Shown here: positions 29,023 to 37,626 of the stretch, piece after piece
Layout of the letters: the number at the start of each line of letters is the position of its first letter
Position numbering within the stretch: the stretch's first letter is position 1
NCBI GenBank assembly: GCA_020845495.1
Contig: JADLFM010000243.1
Span: 1 to 64,000, forward strand
Length of the DNA stretch: 64,000 nt
DNA from: Chloroflexota bacterium
Lineage (GTDB): Bacteria; Chloroflexota; UBA6077; JACCZL01
Direction of reading: 5' to 3'
Position numbers and translations under genes: made by a program
The notes under the pieces: model-generated
The model's database searches: none
Told to the model about the DNA's origin: nothing
The model's input: only the letters and a program-made list of their open reading frames with translations

Positions 29023-29060
29023 ATCGTCAAGGTTTGGATCGTCAGAAGGCAGATCGTCAG
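29023..29060. promoter_or_regulatory. Three direct repeats of ATCGTCA at 15-bp spacing
   Basis: ATCGTCA occurs at 29023-29029, 29038-29044 and 29053-29059, exactly 15 bp apart, within 20-57 bp upstream of the LLM oxidoreductase start. The last two copies extend to ATCGTCAG. The heptamer TCGTCAG is also the half-site of a palindrome in front of the MarR gene. An operator or activator site is plausible. Confidence 0.45.
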
Positions 29061-29810
29061 CCGGCCGGAACGGACTCTACGGTCAGGGGTTCCATCCGTT
29101 GATAGGGCTGCCCGTGGGGCGCCATTCGCCAGTCTTGCGGAGCATGCGGCGACGATGACAAGGACGCCGAGCACCAACGCGCCGAATCAGGCCGTAACTC
29201 GTGACGGCGAGCCGCCGTAGCGGCGCCATTCCGGTCGCCCGCGGGCAGAATCGCTGCGCCTACGATAGTGAGATGCAGGCGAATAGTCAACGCCAGGAGA
29301 GCGGCTGGCGACGTCGCGATCGCGACGTCTGAATGAGTGTACGTGGGTGACGTCCGATCTGGGCCGTGCATCTGGTAGCGCCGCGAGGCGTCGGAGGCCG
29401 ATGGCCGTCACCCACCACCCGTGTCCTCAGTATCGACGGCAATCGTAGTGCTGATGTCGACGGGCGGTTGAGGGACGGTGGTGGTTGGCACCTCTGCGAT
29501 GGCTGAGCCGGCGGCTCTCGACCACCGCGCCACGACTCGTCTACGAATGTCGGTCATACCCGCGAGTGCGCGCTGCCCCGCATCTTCCTGGCGGCCTCAC
29601 TGCCCCTGGGTGAGGCTCGCACGCTGCCCGCCGTTGCCTTCGGTCCTTCAAAGCCCGGCCATGCCGTTGCTTCCACACCCTGCACCCACAACAACGCCAT
29701 CACAGCACCCGCCCGCGGGCGTGTCAGGGGGCGAAATGTACGTCGCCGAGCCGTACACTTGGCCGTACCGCGTTCACCTGCTCGGGGAGTCGCTTGCGCC
29801 TCCGCCATAA

Positions 29811-29829
29811 TCGTCAGGTATGCTGACGA
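29811..29829. promoter_or_regulatory. Palindrome, candidate MarR operator
   Basis: TCGTCAG at 29811-29817 and CTGACGA at 29823-29829 form a perfect 7-bp inverted repeat with a 5-bp spacer, centred about 66 bp before the MarR-family start codon. Size and spacing suit a dimeric winged-helix repressor acting on its own promoter. Confidence 0.5.
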
Positions 29830-29885
29830 CGCGCTGGCAGTGCACATCCGGATATCGAAGCGTGGGCCAATGAGCGAGAGATGCT

Positions 29886-30404
29886 ATGAGCGCTGAGCCC
29901 AACCCGTCGCCTCCAGGGCCATCGATTGGAACGCTGACGTTCCTGCTCGGGCGGCTGTCCCAGCACGTCGGCGACGTGGTCGGCGAGGCGCTCGCTCCGT
30001 TGGGACTGCGTACCCGCCATTACGGCATCCTGGCCCTGCTGGCGGAAGCCGGGCCGCTGTCACAACAGGTGCTTGGACAGCGGCTCCACGTGGACCGGAC
30101 GACGATGGTCGCCGCCGTCGACGACCTCGAGCGTCTTGGCCTGGCCGTGCGCAAGACCGACGAGGCCGACCGTCGGGCCTACCGCATCGAACTGACCTCG
30201 CGGGGCCGCGCGACGCTGGTCCGTGCGACGGGGGCGGTCGCAGGGGCGGAAGACCGGCTGCTTGCAGGGCTTCCAGAGACCGATCGCCGACGCCTCATGC
30301 TCCTCCTTCAACGTCTTTGGGCTGCGAGCACGGACGACGCCGTGCGTCCACCAGGGCACCGGCGCCGAGGATCGTCGCATGACGCAGCACGACCGCCAGA
30401 CTGA
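29886..30404 (+). CDS. MarR-family transcriptional regulator
   Basis: Predicted 172-residue dimeric winged-helix regulator. N-terminal dimer helix TLTFLLGRLSQHVGDVV, then LRTRHYGILALLAEAGPLSQQVLGQRL, recognition helix DRTTMVAAVDDLERLGLAVR, and the wing with KTDEADRRAYRIELTSRGR. MarR proteins usually repress efflux or detoxification genes and are released by small phenolic or oxidising ligands. The gene overlaps the start of a histidine kinase by 26 bp, which is unusual. The last ~25 residues (RPPGHRRRGSSHDAARPPD) read through the kinase's leader and may not be functional. A palindrome upstream may be its operator. Confidence 0.88.
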   Translation: MSAEPNPSPPGPSIGTLTFLLGRLSQHVGDVVGEALAPLGLRTRHYGILALLAEAGPLSQQVLGQRLHVDRTTMVAAVDDLERLGLAVRKTDEADRRAYRIELTSRGRATLVRATGAVAGAEDRLLAGLPETDRRRLMLLLQRLWAASTDDAVRPPGHRRRGSSHDAARPPD

Positions 30405-32940
30405 GCCGCCGGCGGGATCGCGCCCGAGCACCATCGCCGGGGCAGGTCCGAGCGATGGGCCGCCGGGCTCCGGGTCAGCGATAGCCGAGCCGCCGGGCGT
30501 CGGGCCGGCACCTGGCCCGGAGCTACGGCCTGACGGCGTGTCACGGCCCGAGCCGAGCCGCGCCAATGGCGCCCGGACGCCACGCCCCTCGAACCACCGG
30601 TCAGAGCTCGTCGATCCTACCGCGCACCCGGACACGACGTCGCGCCGACATCCGGACGCGTCGAGAGCTCGCCCGTCCGACGCCTCAGGCACGTCCGCGA
30701 CGGCACGGCGACGCCAGGTGCTTGCCGCGGTCATCGCCGGTGCGCTCCTGATCCTCACGTACGGGCTGCTGGTCGTTGGCGTGCCCCGCAACAGCCAGAT
30801 GCTGGTCGCGATCGATAACCTCGGCGGCACGGCGGCGGCCCTGCTCGCAAGCGTCCTGGCCATCGGGGCTGCGCGGGCGCAGCGGCTCCCGCGCGCACGG
30901 ATCTCGTGGCTCCTCCTGGGGCTTGGGATGGCGAGCTGGGCGGCCGGCGACATCTACGCGGCGTGGAACGCGCTCGTGCTCGGGGCCGCGCCGACAGTGC
31001 CTTCCCCGGCCGACCTTGGCTACCTCACGATGCTGCCGCTCGCGCTCGCCGGCGTGCTCCTCCGTCCCACGATGCGGCCCCGCGATGTTGGACCCTGGCT
31101 CCTCCTGCTCGACGCCTGCCTTGCGATGGCGGCCATCCTCGCGGTGGCCTGGGTGCTCGTGCTCGGGCCGATGTTTGACTTGCTCGACATGGACCCCATC
31201 GTTCAGGCCGTAACGCTGGCCTACCCCATCGGTGACCTCGGCATCTTGTTCTGCCTGGTGGTCACCACCCTCCGCGAGACCGAGAACCGGCCGGCCAGCG
31301 CGCTCATGCTCGTGGCGCTGGCGATGCTGGCCGTCGCGGACGCCGGCTACCTGCCGCTTGCCGCGCACCGCACGTCCTACACCGGCCATCCCCTCGACGT
31401 GCTCTGGTTCGCCGGCCTGATCGTGCTTGCGCTTGCAGCAGTGGTGGAGCACGACCAGCCACTCGAGGCATCGCCGACGCCTCCGCCGTCGGTCGGCGCA
31501 CCCTGGTTGTTCATGGCGCCGGCCGCGCTCCTGGCCATCGCCAGCCTGGTCGTCTGGTTGGCTGTGGCTCGGCGCGCGGGCGAGACCGCCGATCCATCTC
31601 AGATCGCCATCGCGGTTGCCTGGGCGCTGCTGCTCGTTCGCATCTACCACGGCTACCGAGCGACCGCCACCGCGCACCGGCGCGAGCGGCAACTGCGGAT
31701 CGACCATGCCGGCTCATTCCGTCAGGAGCAGAAGCGCCGTCGTCAGTTGGAAGCCGTCCGCGATGTCGCCGCCGAGTTGACCCGCGAACTGGACCTGACG
31801 ACGCTTCTGGGGGTCATCACCCGTCGCGCCGCGAACCTTGTGGACGCTCCCATTGGCGCGGCGATGCTGTGGGATGAAGCGGCCGGCGTGCTGGTGCCGC
31901 GCGCCTGGAACGGGGTCGGCTCATGGTACGGCCGTTTGCGCTGGCGGCTCGGTGAAGGTGCCGCCGGCGAGGCAGCCCGCCTCCGCCGGGGTGTCATCGT
32001 CAATGGATATCCGTATGCTCGCGCGGCATTCGGGCCGCTCCTCCAACGCGCGTCGATCTCCGCGGCGTTGGCGACGCCGATCACGTACCAGGGCCGACTG
32101 GTCGGCATCATCTTCGCCGCTGACGAGCGCTCCGGCCGGACCTTCGGCCGTCGCGATCTCGAGCTACTCGAACTGTTCGCCGATCAAGCGGCCGTCGCGA
32201 TCGAGCACGCACGCCTCTTCGAGCAAGCGGCGTCGGTCGAGGCACTCCGGGAGCTTGCCCGCCTCAAGGCCGAGTTCTTGAGCACGGCCTCGCACGAGCT
32301 ACGCACGCCGCTGACCCTGATCCACGGCTACGCCGAGCTCTTACACGTGCGAGCCGACGCGCTCGATCCCACCGAGGTCGCGGCCATGGCGGACGAAATC
32401 CTGCTTGGCTCGCGCACGATGATCCGGCTCGTGGACGATCTACTCGACTTCTCGCGCCTGGAGAGCCGGCGGCCGGAGTTGGAGCGGCGCGATGTCGACA
32501 TCGTCGGCCTGCTCGAGCGCCACGTTGCCTCCTGGCAGCAGCAGCCGGGCGGGAATCGTCTGACACTGGAGTCCACAGGTCCGCTGACAGCATGGATCGA
32601 TCCGACCCGGTTCGGGCAGGTCGTCGACAACCTGGTTGGGAACGGCCTGAACCACGCACCGGCCGGACCGATCGTGGTGCGGGCGAGGCGCGCTGATGGC
32701 TGGCTAAGCCTGGAAGTGCAGGATCACGGTCCGGGCGTGCCAGACACGGAGAAGACGAGGATCTGGGAGACATTCTTTCGGGGCGAGCGAGCCGTCAACT
32801 CGCCGAATCGAGGCAGCGGCCTGGGGCTCGCCGTAGTGAAGCAACTCGTCGAGCTTCACGGCGGACGCGTCGGGGTCGAGAACATCCCCGGCAGTGGCGC
32901 CACATTCCGGGTCTGGCTACCGGCCGAGGAGCCGAGCTAG
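30379..32940 (+). CDS. Membrane sensor histidine kinase with GAF domain
   Basis: Predicted 853-residue kinase. Residues 1-110 are disordered and Pro/Ser/Arg-rich. Roughly 110-430 form eight or nine transmembrane helices with the motifs SWLLLGLGMASWAAGD, PSPADLGYL and LAYPIGDLGIL, a layout also seen in membrane diguanylate cyclases. A coiled linker (HRRERQLRIDHAG) leads to a GAF domain (about 473-615). HisKA follows, with the phospho-accepting His about residue 639 in STASHELRTPLTLIHGY. HATPase_c (738-850) has the N box VVDNLVGNGLNHA, DHGPGVP and GSGLGLAVVKQLVELHGG. No response regulator gene is adjacent. I start at the ATG at 30379 inside the MarR gene, since upstream codons are not family-like. 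Confidence 0.9.
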   Translation: MTQHDRQTEPPAGSRPSTIAGAGPSDGPPGSGSAIAEPPGVGPAPGPELRPDGVSRPEPSRANGARTPRPSNHRSELVDPTAHPDTTSRRHPDASRARPSDASGTSATARRRQVLAAVIAGALLILTYGLLVVGVPRNSQMLVAIDNLGGTAAALLASVLAIGAARAQRLPRARISWLLLGLGMASWAAGDIYAAWNALVLGAAPTVPSPADLGYLTMLPLALAGVLLRPTMRPRDVGPWLLLLDACLAMAAILAVAWVLVLGPMFDLLDMDPIVQAVTLAYPIGDLGILFCLVVTTLRETENRPASALMLVALAMLAVADAGYLPLAAHRTSYTGHPLDVLWFAGLIVLALAAVVEHDQPLEASPTPPPSVGAPWLFMAPAALLAIASLVVWLAVARRAGETADPSQIAIAVAWALLLVRIYHGYRATATAHRRERQLRIDHAGSFRQEQKRRRQLEAVRDVAAELTRELDLTTLLGVITRRAANLVDAPIGAAMLWDEAAGVLVPRAWNGVGSWYGRLRWRLGEGAAGEAARLRRGVIVNGYPYARAAFGPLLQRASISAALATPITYQGRLVGIIFAADERSGRTFGRRDLELLELFADQAAVAIEHARLFEQAASVEALRELARLKAEFLSTASHELRTPLTLIHGYAELLHVRADALDPTEVAAMADEILLGSRTMIRLVDDLLDFSRLESRRPELERRDVDIVGLLERHVASWQQQPGGNRLTLESTGPLTAWIDPTRFGQVVDNLVGNGLNHAPAGPIVVRARRADGWLSLEVQDHGPGVPDTEKTRIWETFFRGERAVNSPNRGSGLGLAVVKQLVELHGGRVGVENIPGSGATFRVWLPAEEPS

Positions 32941-33024
32941 CCAGCGCTCAGCCGCCAGCGCTCAGCCGCCAGCGCTCAGCCGCCAGCGCTCAGCCGCCAG
33001 CGCTCAGCCGCCAGCGCTCAGCCG
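32941..33024. repeat. 14-bp tandem repeat, six copies
   Basis: The unit CCAGCGCTCAGCCG is repeated six times without a visible change, starting right after the histidine kinase stop codon and leading into a terminator-like hairpin. Identical copies suggest recent slippage expansion. Confidence 0.9.
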
Positions 33025-33025
33025 C

Positions 33026-33057
33026 CAGGAGAGCGGCGCGGTCGCCGCTTTCTCCTG
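33026..33057. terminator. Hairpin terminator after histidine kinase
   Basis: CAGGAGAGCGGCG at 33026-33038 pairs with CGCCGCTTTCTCCTG at 33043-33057, leaving a 2-nt bulge and a 4-nt loop. It lies between the convergent histidine kinase and secreted-protein genes. Confidence 0.65.
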
Positions 33058-33087
33058 AGAACTGACTACTTGCTTGCAGAGAGCTCG

Positions 33088-34092
33088 CTACTCGCTACTC
33101 GTGAACTGGCACGTCACGGTCAGCGTGCCGCCCTCGAGAGGCAGGTTGTTGTAGCGAGGATCGGTCGGATCCTGGTACTCGCGAGCGCCGCGCGCCGTCA
33201 CACTCACCGTGTGGATGCCGTCCGGTGTCTTGGCCAGGTGCGATGCCGGTAGCTGGGCGATCGGTCCATCGGCGTTCGGCAGTGGTGCACCATCCAGACT
33301 CCACGCGAAGTCGAAAAGATCGGTGTAGGGCGGCGAGATGATCGCGTTGAAGCTCATCAGCGAAAACGGCCCCGGCGACTCCGGCTGGACCGTCATGCCA
33401 AGCTGATACAGCGCCGAGTCCGGGCGTTGACGCACGTCCGCGTAGCGGGCACGGGTCTCCTCATCCAGGTTCGGGTCGAACATCGCCGGATGGGGCTGGT
33501 CGTTCGGCGGGGTGAGGCCGCAGATGTTTGGGGTGACCGCGATTCGCACGGTGAACCCGTGCTGTGGGGAGAAATCACTCGCGAGCGCCGGTGCGAAGAA
33601 GTACTTGTGGGCGACGACGAGCCGGTACTGTCCGGGCTCCAGGTTCTGGAGCAACTGCTCGTCCGGCCGAACGAACTGAAGCACCCGGCGGTCCGCGCGC
33701 TCGGAGACGGCAGCGGCCTTCACCTGCCACTGGTACAGCGCCTTACAGGCGCCATGGCGGTAGAGCGCCAGATCGAGGTCATACCACTGATCGCCGACGT
33801 AGACCGACGCGGCGAGCGCTTTGACCTCGGGTGCGCTGGGGATCGTGAAGTTGAACGCTGCCTTGTCGCTCGCGGCGGCGAACTGTACCTGCCGGGTCAT
33901 CCCTTCCGCGCTGGGCGTCCCGGCGTCCACCTCGTCGGTGGCGCTGCCGACGACACAGCCGCTCTGCTCGTCGGTCAATTGGGCGAAGCTCGGCGGAACA
34001 CCGGGCGGAACGAGTCCGACTACGAGAGCGGCGCCGAGCAGGGCGCTGCGCACGGCGGTGAGCGGCCGGGACAGACCGGATAGGCGTCGCAT
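33088..34092 (-). CDS. Secreted hypothetical protein
   Basis: A 334-residue protein starting MRRLSGLSRP, with a signal peptide (hydrophobic core ALLGAALVVGLVPPGVPP, likely cleavage after SFA). The mature part has beta-rich segments such as FNFTIPSAPEVKALAASVYVG, LEPGQYRLVVAHKYF and a C-terminal Ig-like stretch HTVSVTARGAREYQD. It contains a few Cys that could form disulfides (SGCVVG, HGACKAL, NICGL, VTCQF). No family is recognised. It lies 51 bp downstream of a Ser/Thr kinase on the same strand, so they are probably cotranscribed; whether the proteins interact is unknown. Confidence 0.65.
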   Translation of the reverse strand: MRRLSGLSRPLTAVRSALLGAALVVGLVPPGVPPSFAQLTDEQSGCVVGSATDEVDAGTPSAEGMTRQVQFAAASDKAAFNFTIPSAPEVKALAASVYVGDQWYDLDLALYRHGACKALYQWQVKAAAVSERADRRVLQFVRPDEQLLQNLEPGQYRLVVAHKYFFAPALASDFSPQHGFTVRIAVTPNICGLTPPNDQPHPAMFDPNLDEETRARYADVRQRPDSALYQLGMTVQPESPGPFSLMSFNAIISPPYTDLFDFAWSLDGAPLPNADGPIAQLPASHLAKTPDGIHTVSVTARGAREYQDPTDPRYNNLPLEGGTLTVTCQFTSSE

Positions 34093-34143
34093 CGGATGGT
34101 CCTCTCTCCGAACGTCGGACAGCGCCACGGCCACGACCTTCGC

Positions 34144-36606
34144 CTACGGCGGGATGGGGCCGCGTGGCGCGGGCGCCGGTGCGCTCGATGACGGCTGCGA
34201 TGGTTGGGCAGGCTGCGAGCGCGGGGCGGTCGTCTGAGGCTGAGACGGCTGCGTGTAGGCAGGCTGGCTGTAGGAGGGCGGCGGGACGGGCGTCGGCGTC
34301 GGAGTGTAGCTGACGAGTCGCTGGCGGGCCTCCGGGCCGTCCGGAACGACCGCGAGAGCGCGCATCAGGACGCTGTACGCACCGTCCCGGTCGCCAGCGT
34401 TGAGGAGCCGGTCAGACTTGGCGATGAGCAGCGCATAGAGCTTGCTGCGAGTCTCGCGGTAGCTCGGGTCGATCTCCATATTCTGTTCGAGCAGCGCGAT
34501 GGCCGCCTCGTCATCCTTACCCCAGATCGATTCCATCGCCGCGTAGTTCTTCGCCAGGATGACCTGATTCTTCCCGTCGCTTGCGGCTGCGTCGCCGGGC
34601 AGGAGCTTCTCGGCCTGGTCAAACTGACTCCAGCTCAGATCGACCTCGCCACGATCGAGGAGCGCGCGTCCGTAGCTGACTCGCGCGTCGTACTCGGTGC
34701 GGTCAAGACCGTCGAGACCCGGGTCGGTTTCCCGTAGGGAGCTGAGAAGCTCGAGCGCGCGCGAGTAGTCTCCCGACGTCGTCGCGGCGCGGGCTTCCTG
34801 GAGCCGGTTGGCGGGCGGGGGCGTTGGCGGCCGGGGCACGCTGGTTGCTGGCGGGGCAGGCGTGGGGATGACGGCTGTCGGGGCAGGCCGGCGCGCGGCG
34901 GTCGTGTCGGCAGCGGTCGGAGCCGCACCCGTGGCCGGCGTCGCAGCCGGAGGGTTGCTTGCACTTGTGGTGCTGGCTGCGCTGGACGTGCCACGCGTGC
35001 CGGTGTCGCTCGTACCTGCCCTGGTCCCGACGACTGTCGCAGCCGATCCGCTCGCACTGCTGCTGCTGCCAGATCCAGTCGTACCTGGGTTGGCGGCTGT
35101 CGTCGGGGCGGGGTTGAGCCGGGTGTCGACCGCGTCCCGGACCGGCGTCACGATGGCCTCACGGAGCGACGGTACGAGCACCACGGCAGCGGCGCCGAAC
35201 AGGATGGCCAGTAGGGCGAGGATACCGAGCAGCCGGACGGGTGACGGCTCGGGCGTCGGCGCGGCCTGGTCCCCGGCCGGCCTCGGGCCGCCGATCTGGA
35301 CTCCCCGCCCGGTCGTGGGCCAGGGCGGCGGATTCTCCTTATCGACGGCTGCTGACCCAACGGTTGCTGCCCCGCTCGCGGCCGTACCTCGCGGCGGGGT
35401 GGTTCCAACGGTCAAGGCCGAGCTCTGAGGCGGGGCCGAGTGCTGGACCGGCGCTTCGCCCAGCGGTGCGACGCCACCCGCCGCTGCGATCCCTCCCGCT
35501 GGCGTCGGGCGGCCGATTGGCGTCGGCCCGCGCGGCTCGGTCCGCTGGCTCGGTCGGGCAGCCGTCTCGGATACCGTGGCCGGACGCTGGGCTGAGCCCG
35601 GCGGGGCAGGCGGCGGGGTCAGCGTCGCCGCTGCCGGACGGTCGCCGGAGTATGGTGGGCGGCCGCCCGAGCGCGGTGCGCGTGGGAGTGGCGGCTGCCC
35701 GCGGGTGGGCGTCGGCCGGTCGGAATCGCTTGAATCGCTGGATGTGTCGAGGACGGGAGCAGCCGCGTCGGTCGTCGCATCCGATGCGGCCTCGGAGAGG
35801 TCGTCGACGAACGCGCGCGCCGAGGGGTATCGGTCCTCGGGTGACTTGGCAAGCTGGCGCAGCAGCACCCGTTCGACGGCCTCGGGGAGATTGGGGCGCA
35901 GTGAGCGCGGCGGGGGCGGGGCGTCGTGAACCTGGCGGTACATGATCGAGTGGGCAGACTCGCCGGTGAAGGGCACCCGCCCGACGATCAACTGGTAGGC
36001 GACGATGCCTAGAGCGTAGCGATCCGCACCGGGGCTGCCGCCGCCCTCGGTGACCACCTCCGGCGCCATGTACTCGAACGTGCCGACGACCACCCCGACG
36101 TGTGTGAGCCGCGACTCGTCGAGCGCACGAGCGATACCGAAGTCGACCAGCGTCACGAGGCCGTCCGAGCCGACGAGGATGTTCGAGGGCTTGACGTCGC
36201 GATGGACGACGCCGCGGCCGTGGGCGTAATCGAGCGCGTCCGCAACCTGGCGGAGCATCTGGATCGCCCGTTCGAGCGAGAGCGCGCCCTCGGAGCGGAC
36301 GAGATCGAGGAGCGAGCGCCCCTCGACGAGGTTCATCACCAGGAAGTGAATGCCCTCCTGCTCGCCGACGTCGAGGATCTCGACGATGTTCGGGTGGCGC
36401 AGCGAGGCCGAGATGATGCCTTCGCGGTGGAAGCGCTCGACGACGGCGTCGTCGGTGGCGCTCGGGAGGAGCGTCTTGATGGCGCGAGACACCTGGAGCG
36501 TCCGGTGCAGCCCGACATAGACGGCGCCCATGCCGCCCTGCCCGACCTTGCGCGTCAGTTCATACGCGCCAAGTCGATGGCCCACCAGGTTCTGCTGCGC
36601 CACCAT
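34144..36606 (-). CDS. PknB-like Ser/Thr protein kinase with transmembrane segment and TPR-like C-terminus
   Basis: Predicted 820-residue Hanks-type kinase. Kinase domain, residues about 12-275: glycine loop KVGQGGMGAVYVG, Lys in RAIKTLL, catalytic loop VHRDVKPSN, DFG in LVDFGIA, APE in EYMAPEVV. A low-complexity Pro/Ala/Thr/Ser linker follows to about 455. One transmembrane helix (about 457-480, LLGILALLAILFGAAAVVL) leads to another Ala/Thr/Ser-rich spacer and then a helical, TPR-like region (about 610-770) with RLQEARAATTSGDYSRALELL and similar repeats, and a Pro/Gln-rich tail. The kinase faces the cytoplasm, so the repeat region should be outside and may sense a ligand or protein. A secreted-protein gene follows directly. 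Confidence 0.92.
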   Translation of the reverse strand: MVAQQNLVGHRLGAYELTRKVGQGGMGAVYVGLHRTLQVSRAIKTLLPSATDDAVVERFHREGIISASLRHPNIVEILDVGEQEGIHFLVMNLVEGRSLLDLVRSEGALSLERAIQMLRQVADALDYAHGRGVVHRDVKPSNILVGSDGLVTLVDFGIARALDESRLTHVGVVVGTFEYMAPEVVTEGGGSPGADRYALGIVAYQLIVGRVPFTGESAHSIMYRQVHDAPPPPRSLRPNLPEAVERVLLRQLAKSPEDRYPSARAFVDDLSEAASDATTDAAAPVLDTSSDSSDSDRPTPTRGQPPLPRAPRSGGRPPYSGDRPAAATLTPPPAPPGSAQRPATVSETAARPSQRTEPRGPTPIGRPTPAGGIAAAGGVAPLGEAPVQHSAPPQSSALTVGTTPPRGTAASGAATVGSAAVDKENPPPWPTTGRGVQIGGPRPAGDQAAPTPEPSPVRLLGILALLAILFGAAAVVLVPSLREAIVTPVRDAVDTRLNPAPTTAANPGTTGSGSSSSASGSAATVVGTRAGTSDTGTRGTSSAASTTSASNPPAATPATGAAPTAADTTAARRPAPTAVIPTPAPPATSVPRPPTPPPANRLQEARAATTSGDYSRALELLSSLRETDPGLDGLDRTEYDARVSYGRALLDRGEVDLSWSQFDQAEKLLPGDAAASDGKNQVILAKNYAAMESIWGKDDEAAIALLEQNMEIDPSYRETRSKLYALLIAKSDRLLNAGDRDGAYSVLMRALAVVPDGPEARQRLVSYTPTPTPVPPPSYSQPAYTQPSQPQTTAPRSQPAQPSQPSSSAPAPAPRGPIPP

Positions 36607-36881
36607 GTCCGGCCCCTCTAGGGCGTTCCGCTCCGCTCGTTCGTGACGACGGCCCCTGGCCGCCCGCGACGTCGCGCCGGACCGTACCGGTGGAGCCGCT
36701 CGTCAGGCTGGCATCAGGATGCCCGTTTTCGCGAACGGTGTCAATCCTGAGACGGCTACCGGGTGAGCCGGCGTGCCTGCGAATCGGTGACGTCCGCGTC
36801 AGGCGCACAGTCGCACGTGCCGCCCGGTCCTCACCCGCGGCGCGTTACCGCGAGGCGAATCGGCGGCCTGACGTTGGAGGC

Positions 36882-37220
36882 CTAGAACTGGCGGTGAGCG
36901 TCGGCAAGCTGCTCGGAGACGGGCTTACGGGCCAGCCAGTACGACTGCTGCCGTGGGTGCTTCAGGTGGAGCGGATCCTTGAACAGCTTGAATCCGACCG
37001 CGAACGGCACCAGGAGCGTGAAGTAGAACACGGACAGGAGGACGCGGGCCTGCACGTCCGCGACCTTCTGTGAGACCGCTCGCCAGCGCGACCAGCCGTG
37101 CTTCGTCCGTGCGCCAAGCCCGCCTTCGGCGTTGCGCCCGGTGATTAGCACGAACGTGCCGATGACCACCACGACCACAACGATGAAGAGGACCCACCAG
37201 GGAACGGGGAGATGGGGCAT
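36882..37220 (-). CDS. Small membrane protein, SxtJ-like
   Basis: A 112-residue protein with two hydrophobic helices (VLFIVVVVVVIGTFVLITG and LLSVFYFTLLVPFAVGF) and a C-terminal segment FKDPLHLKHPRQQSYWL. The pattern of a helix followed by DPL and a basic, aromatic SYW motif resembles small SxtJ-type membrane proteins often found beside carbamoyltransferase genes, but no such gene is here. AAAGGTGA precedes the ATG. It is divergent from a DUF362 gene across about 400 bp. The function is unknown. Confidence 0.55.
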   Translation of the reverse strand: MPHLPVPWWVLFIVVVVVVIGTFVLITGRNAEGGLGARTKHGWSRWRAVSQKVADVQARVLLSVFYFTLLVPFAVGFKLFKDPLHLKHPRQQSYWLARKPVSEQLADAHRQF

Positions 37221-37626
37221 CGTGCGGTCACCTTTCGTGGCGCGGACAATCTGGTGTCAGTGCGCGGCGCGGATCGTGGCCCCATCTCCCTGGGAGAGGG
37301 TGGCGGGCGGATTCTGTCAGGGACGTCGGGCCGGCGTCAAGCGGCCGGTGGTCGGTCACCCGAGAGAGTGTTCGGCCGCAAGATCCCGGGCGGCCGCCCC
37401 ACCCTGCCGCCCGTCCCGTCCCAGCGCTTACGTTCGTTGCCCCGATGGCGCTCGCTGCCGTGCCTGGCACGGTCGAACGCCGGTATAACGATACCGAGCG
37501 CCGTGGTACGGCGCTGCGTTCGGCCGGCGCGCTCCCGCCATGCGAGCGCGCGGCATGCGAGGCGCGTGAGGGGATCGAGGCGCGCTCGGCCATGACTCCT
37601 CCGCGCTGACGGATGAAGGGGTACCT
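37221..37626. other. Intergenic region between divergent SxtJ-like and DUF362 genes
   Basis: 406 bp; should contain both promoters. I see no convincing gene, operator or RNA element. Several open frames cross it but their translations are Arg/Pro/Ser-rich and unlike the bordering proteins. Confidence 0.5.

Larger units (their letters stand above)
29004..29885. other. Long intergenic region between divergent LLM and MarR genes
   Basis: 882 bp with no convincing gene. Both ends carry candidate operator elements (annotated separately). Short open frames on either strand have Arg/Pro/Ser-rich translations without family likeness. A minor inverted repeat, TGTACG with CGTACA, occurs near 29738-29758. 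Confidence 0.55.

Noticed and set aside
30685..31707. 340-codon minus-strand frame opposite the histidine kinase membrane domain
   Set aside because: Arg/Gln/His-rich translation without family likeness; shadow of the kinase gene.
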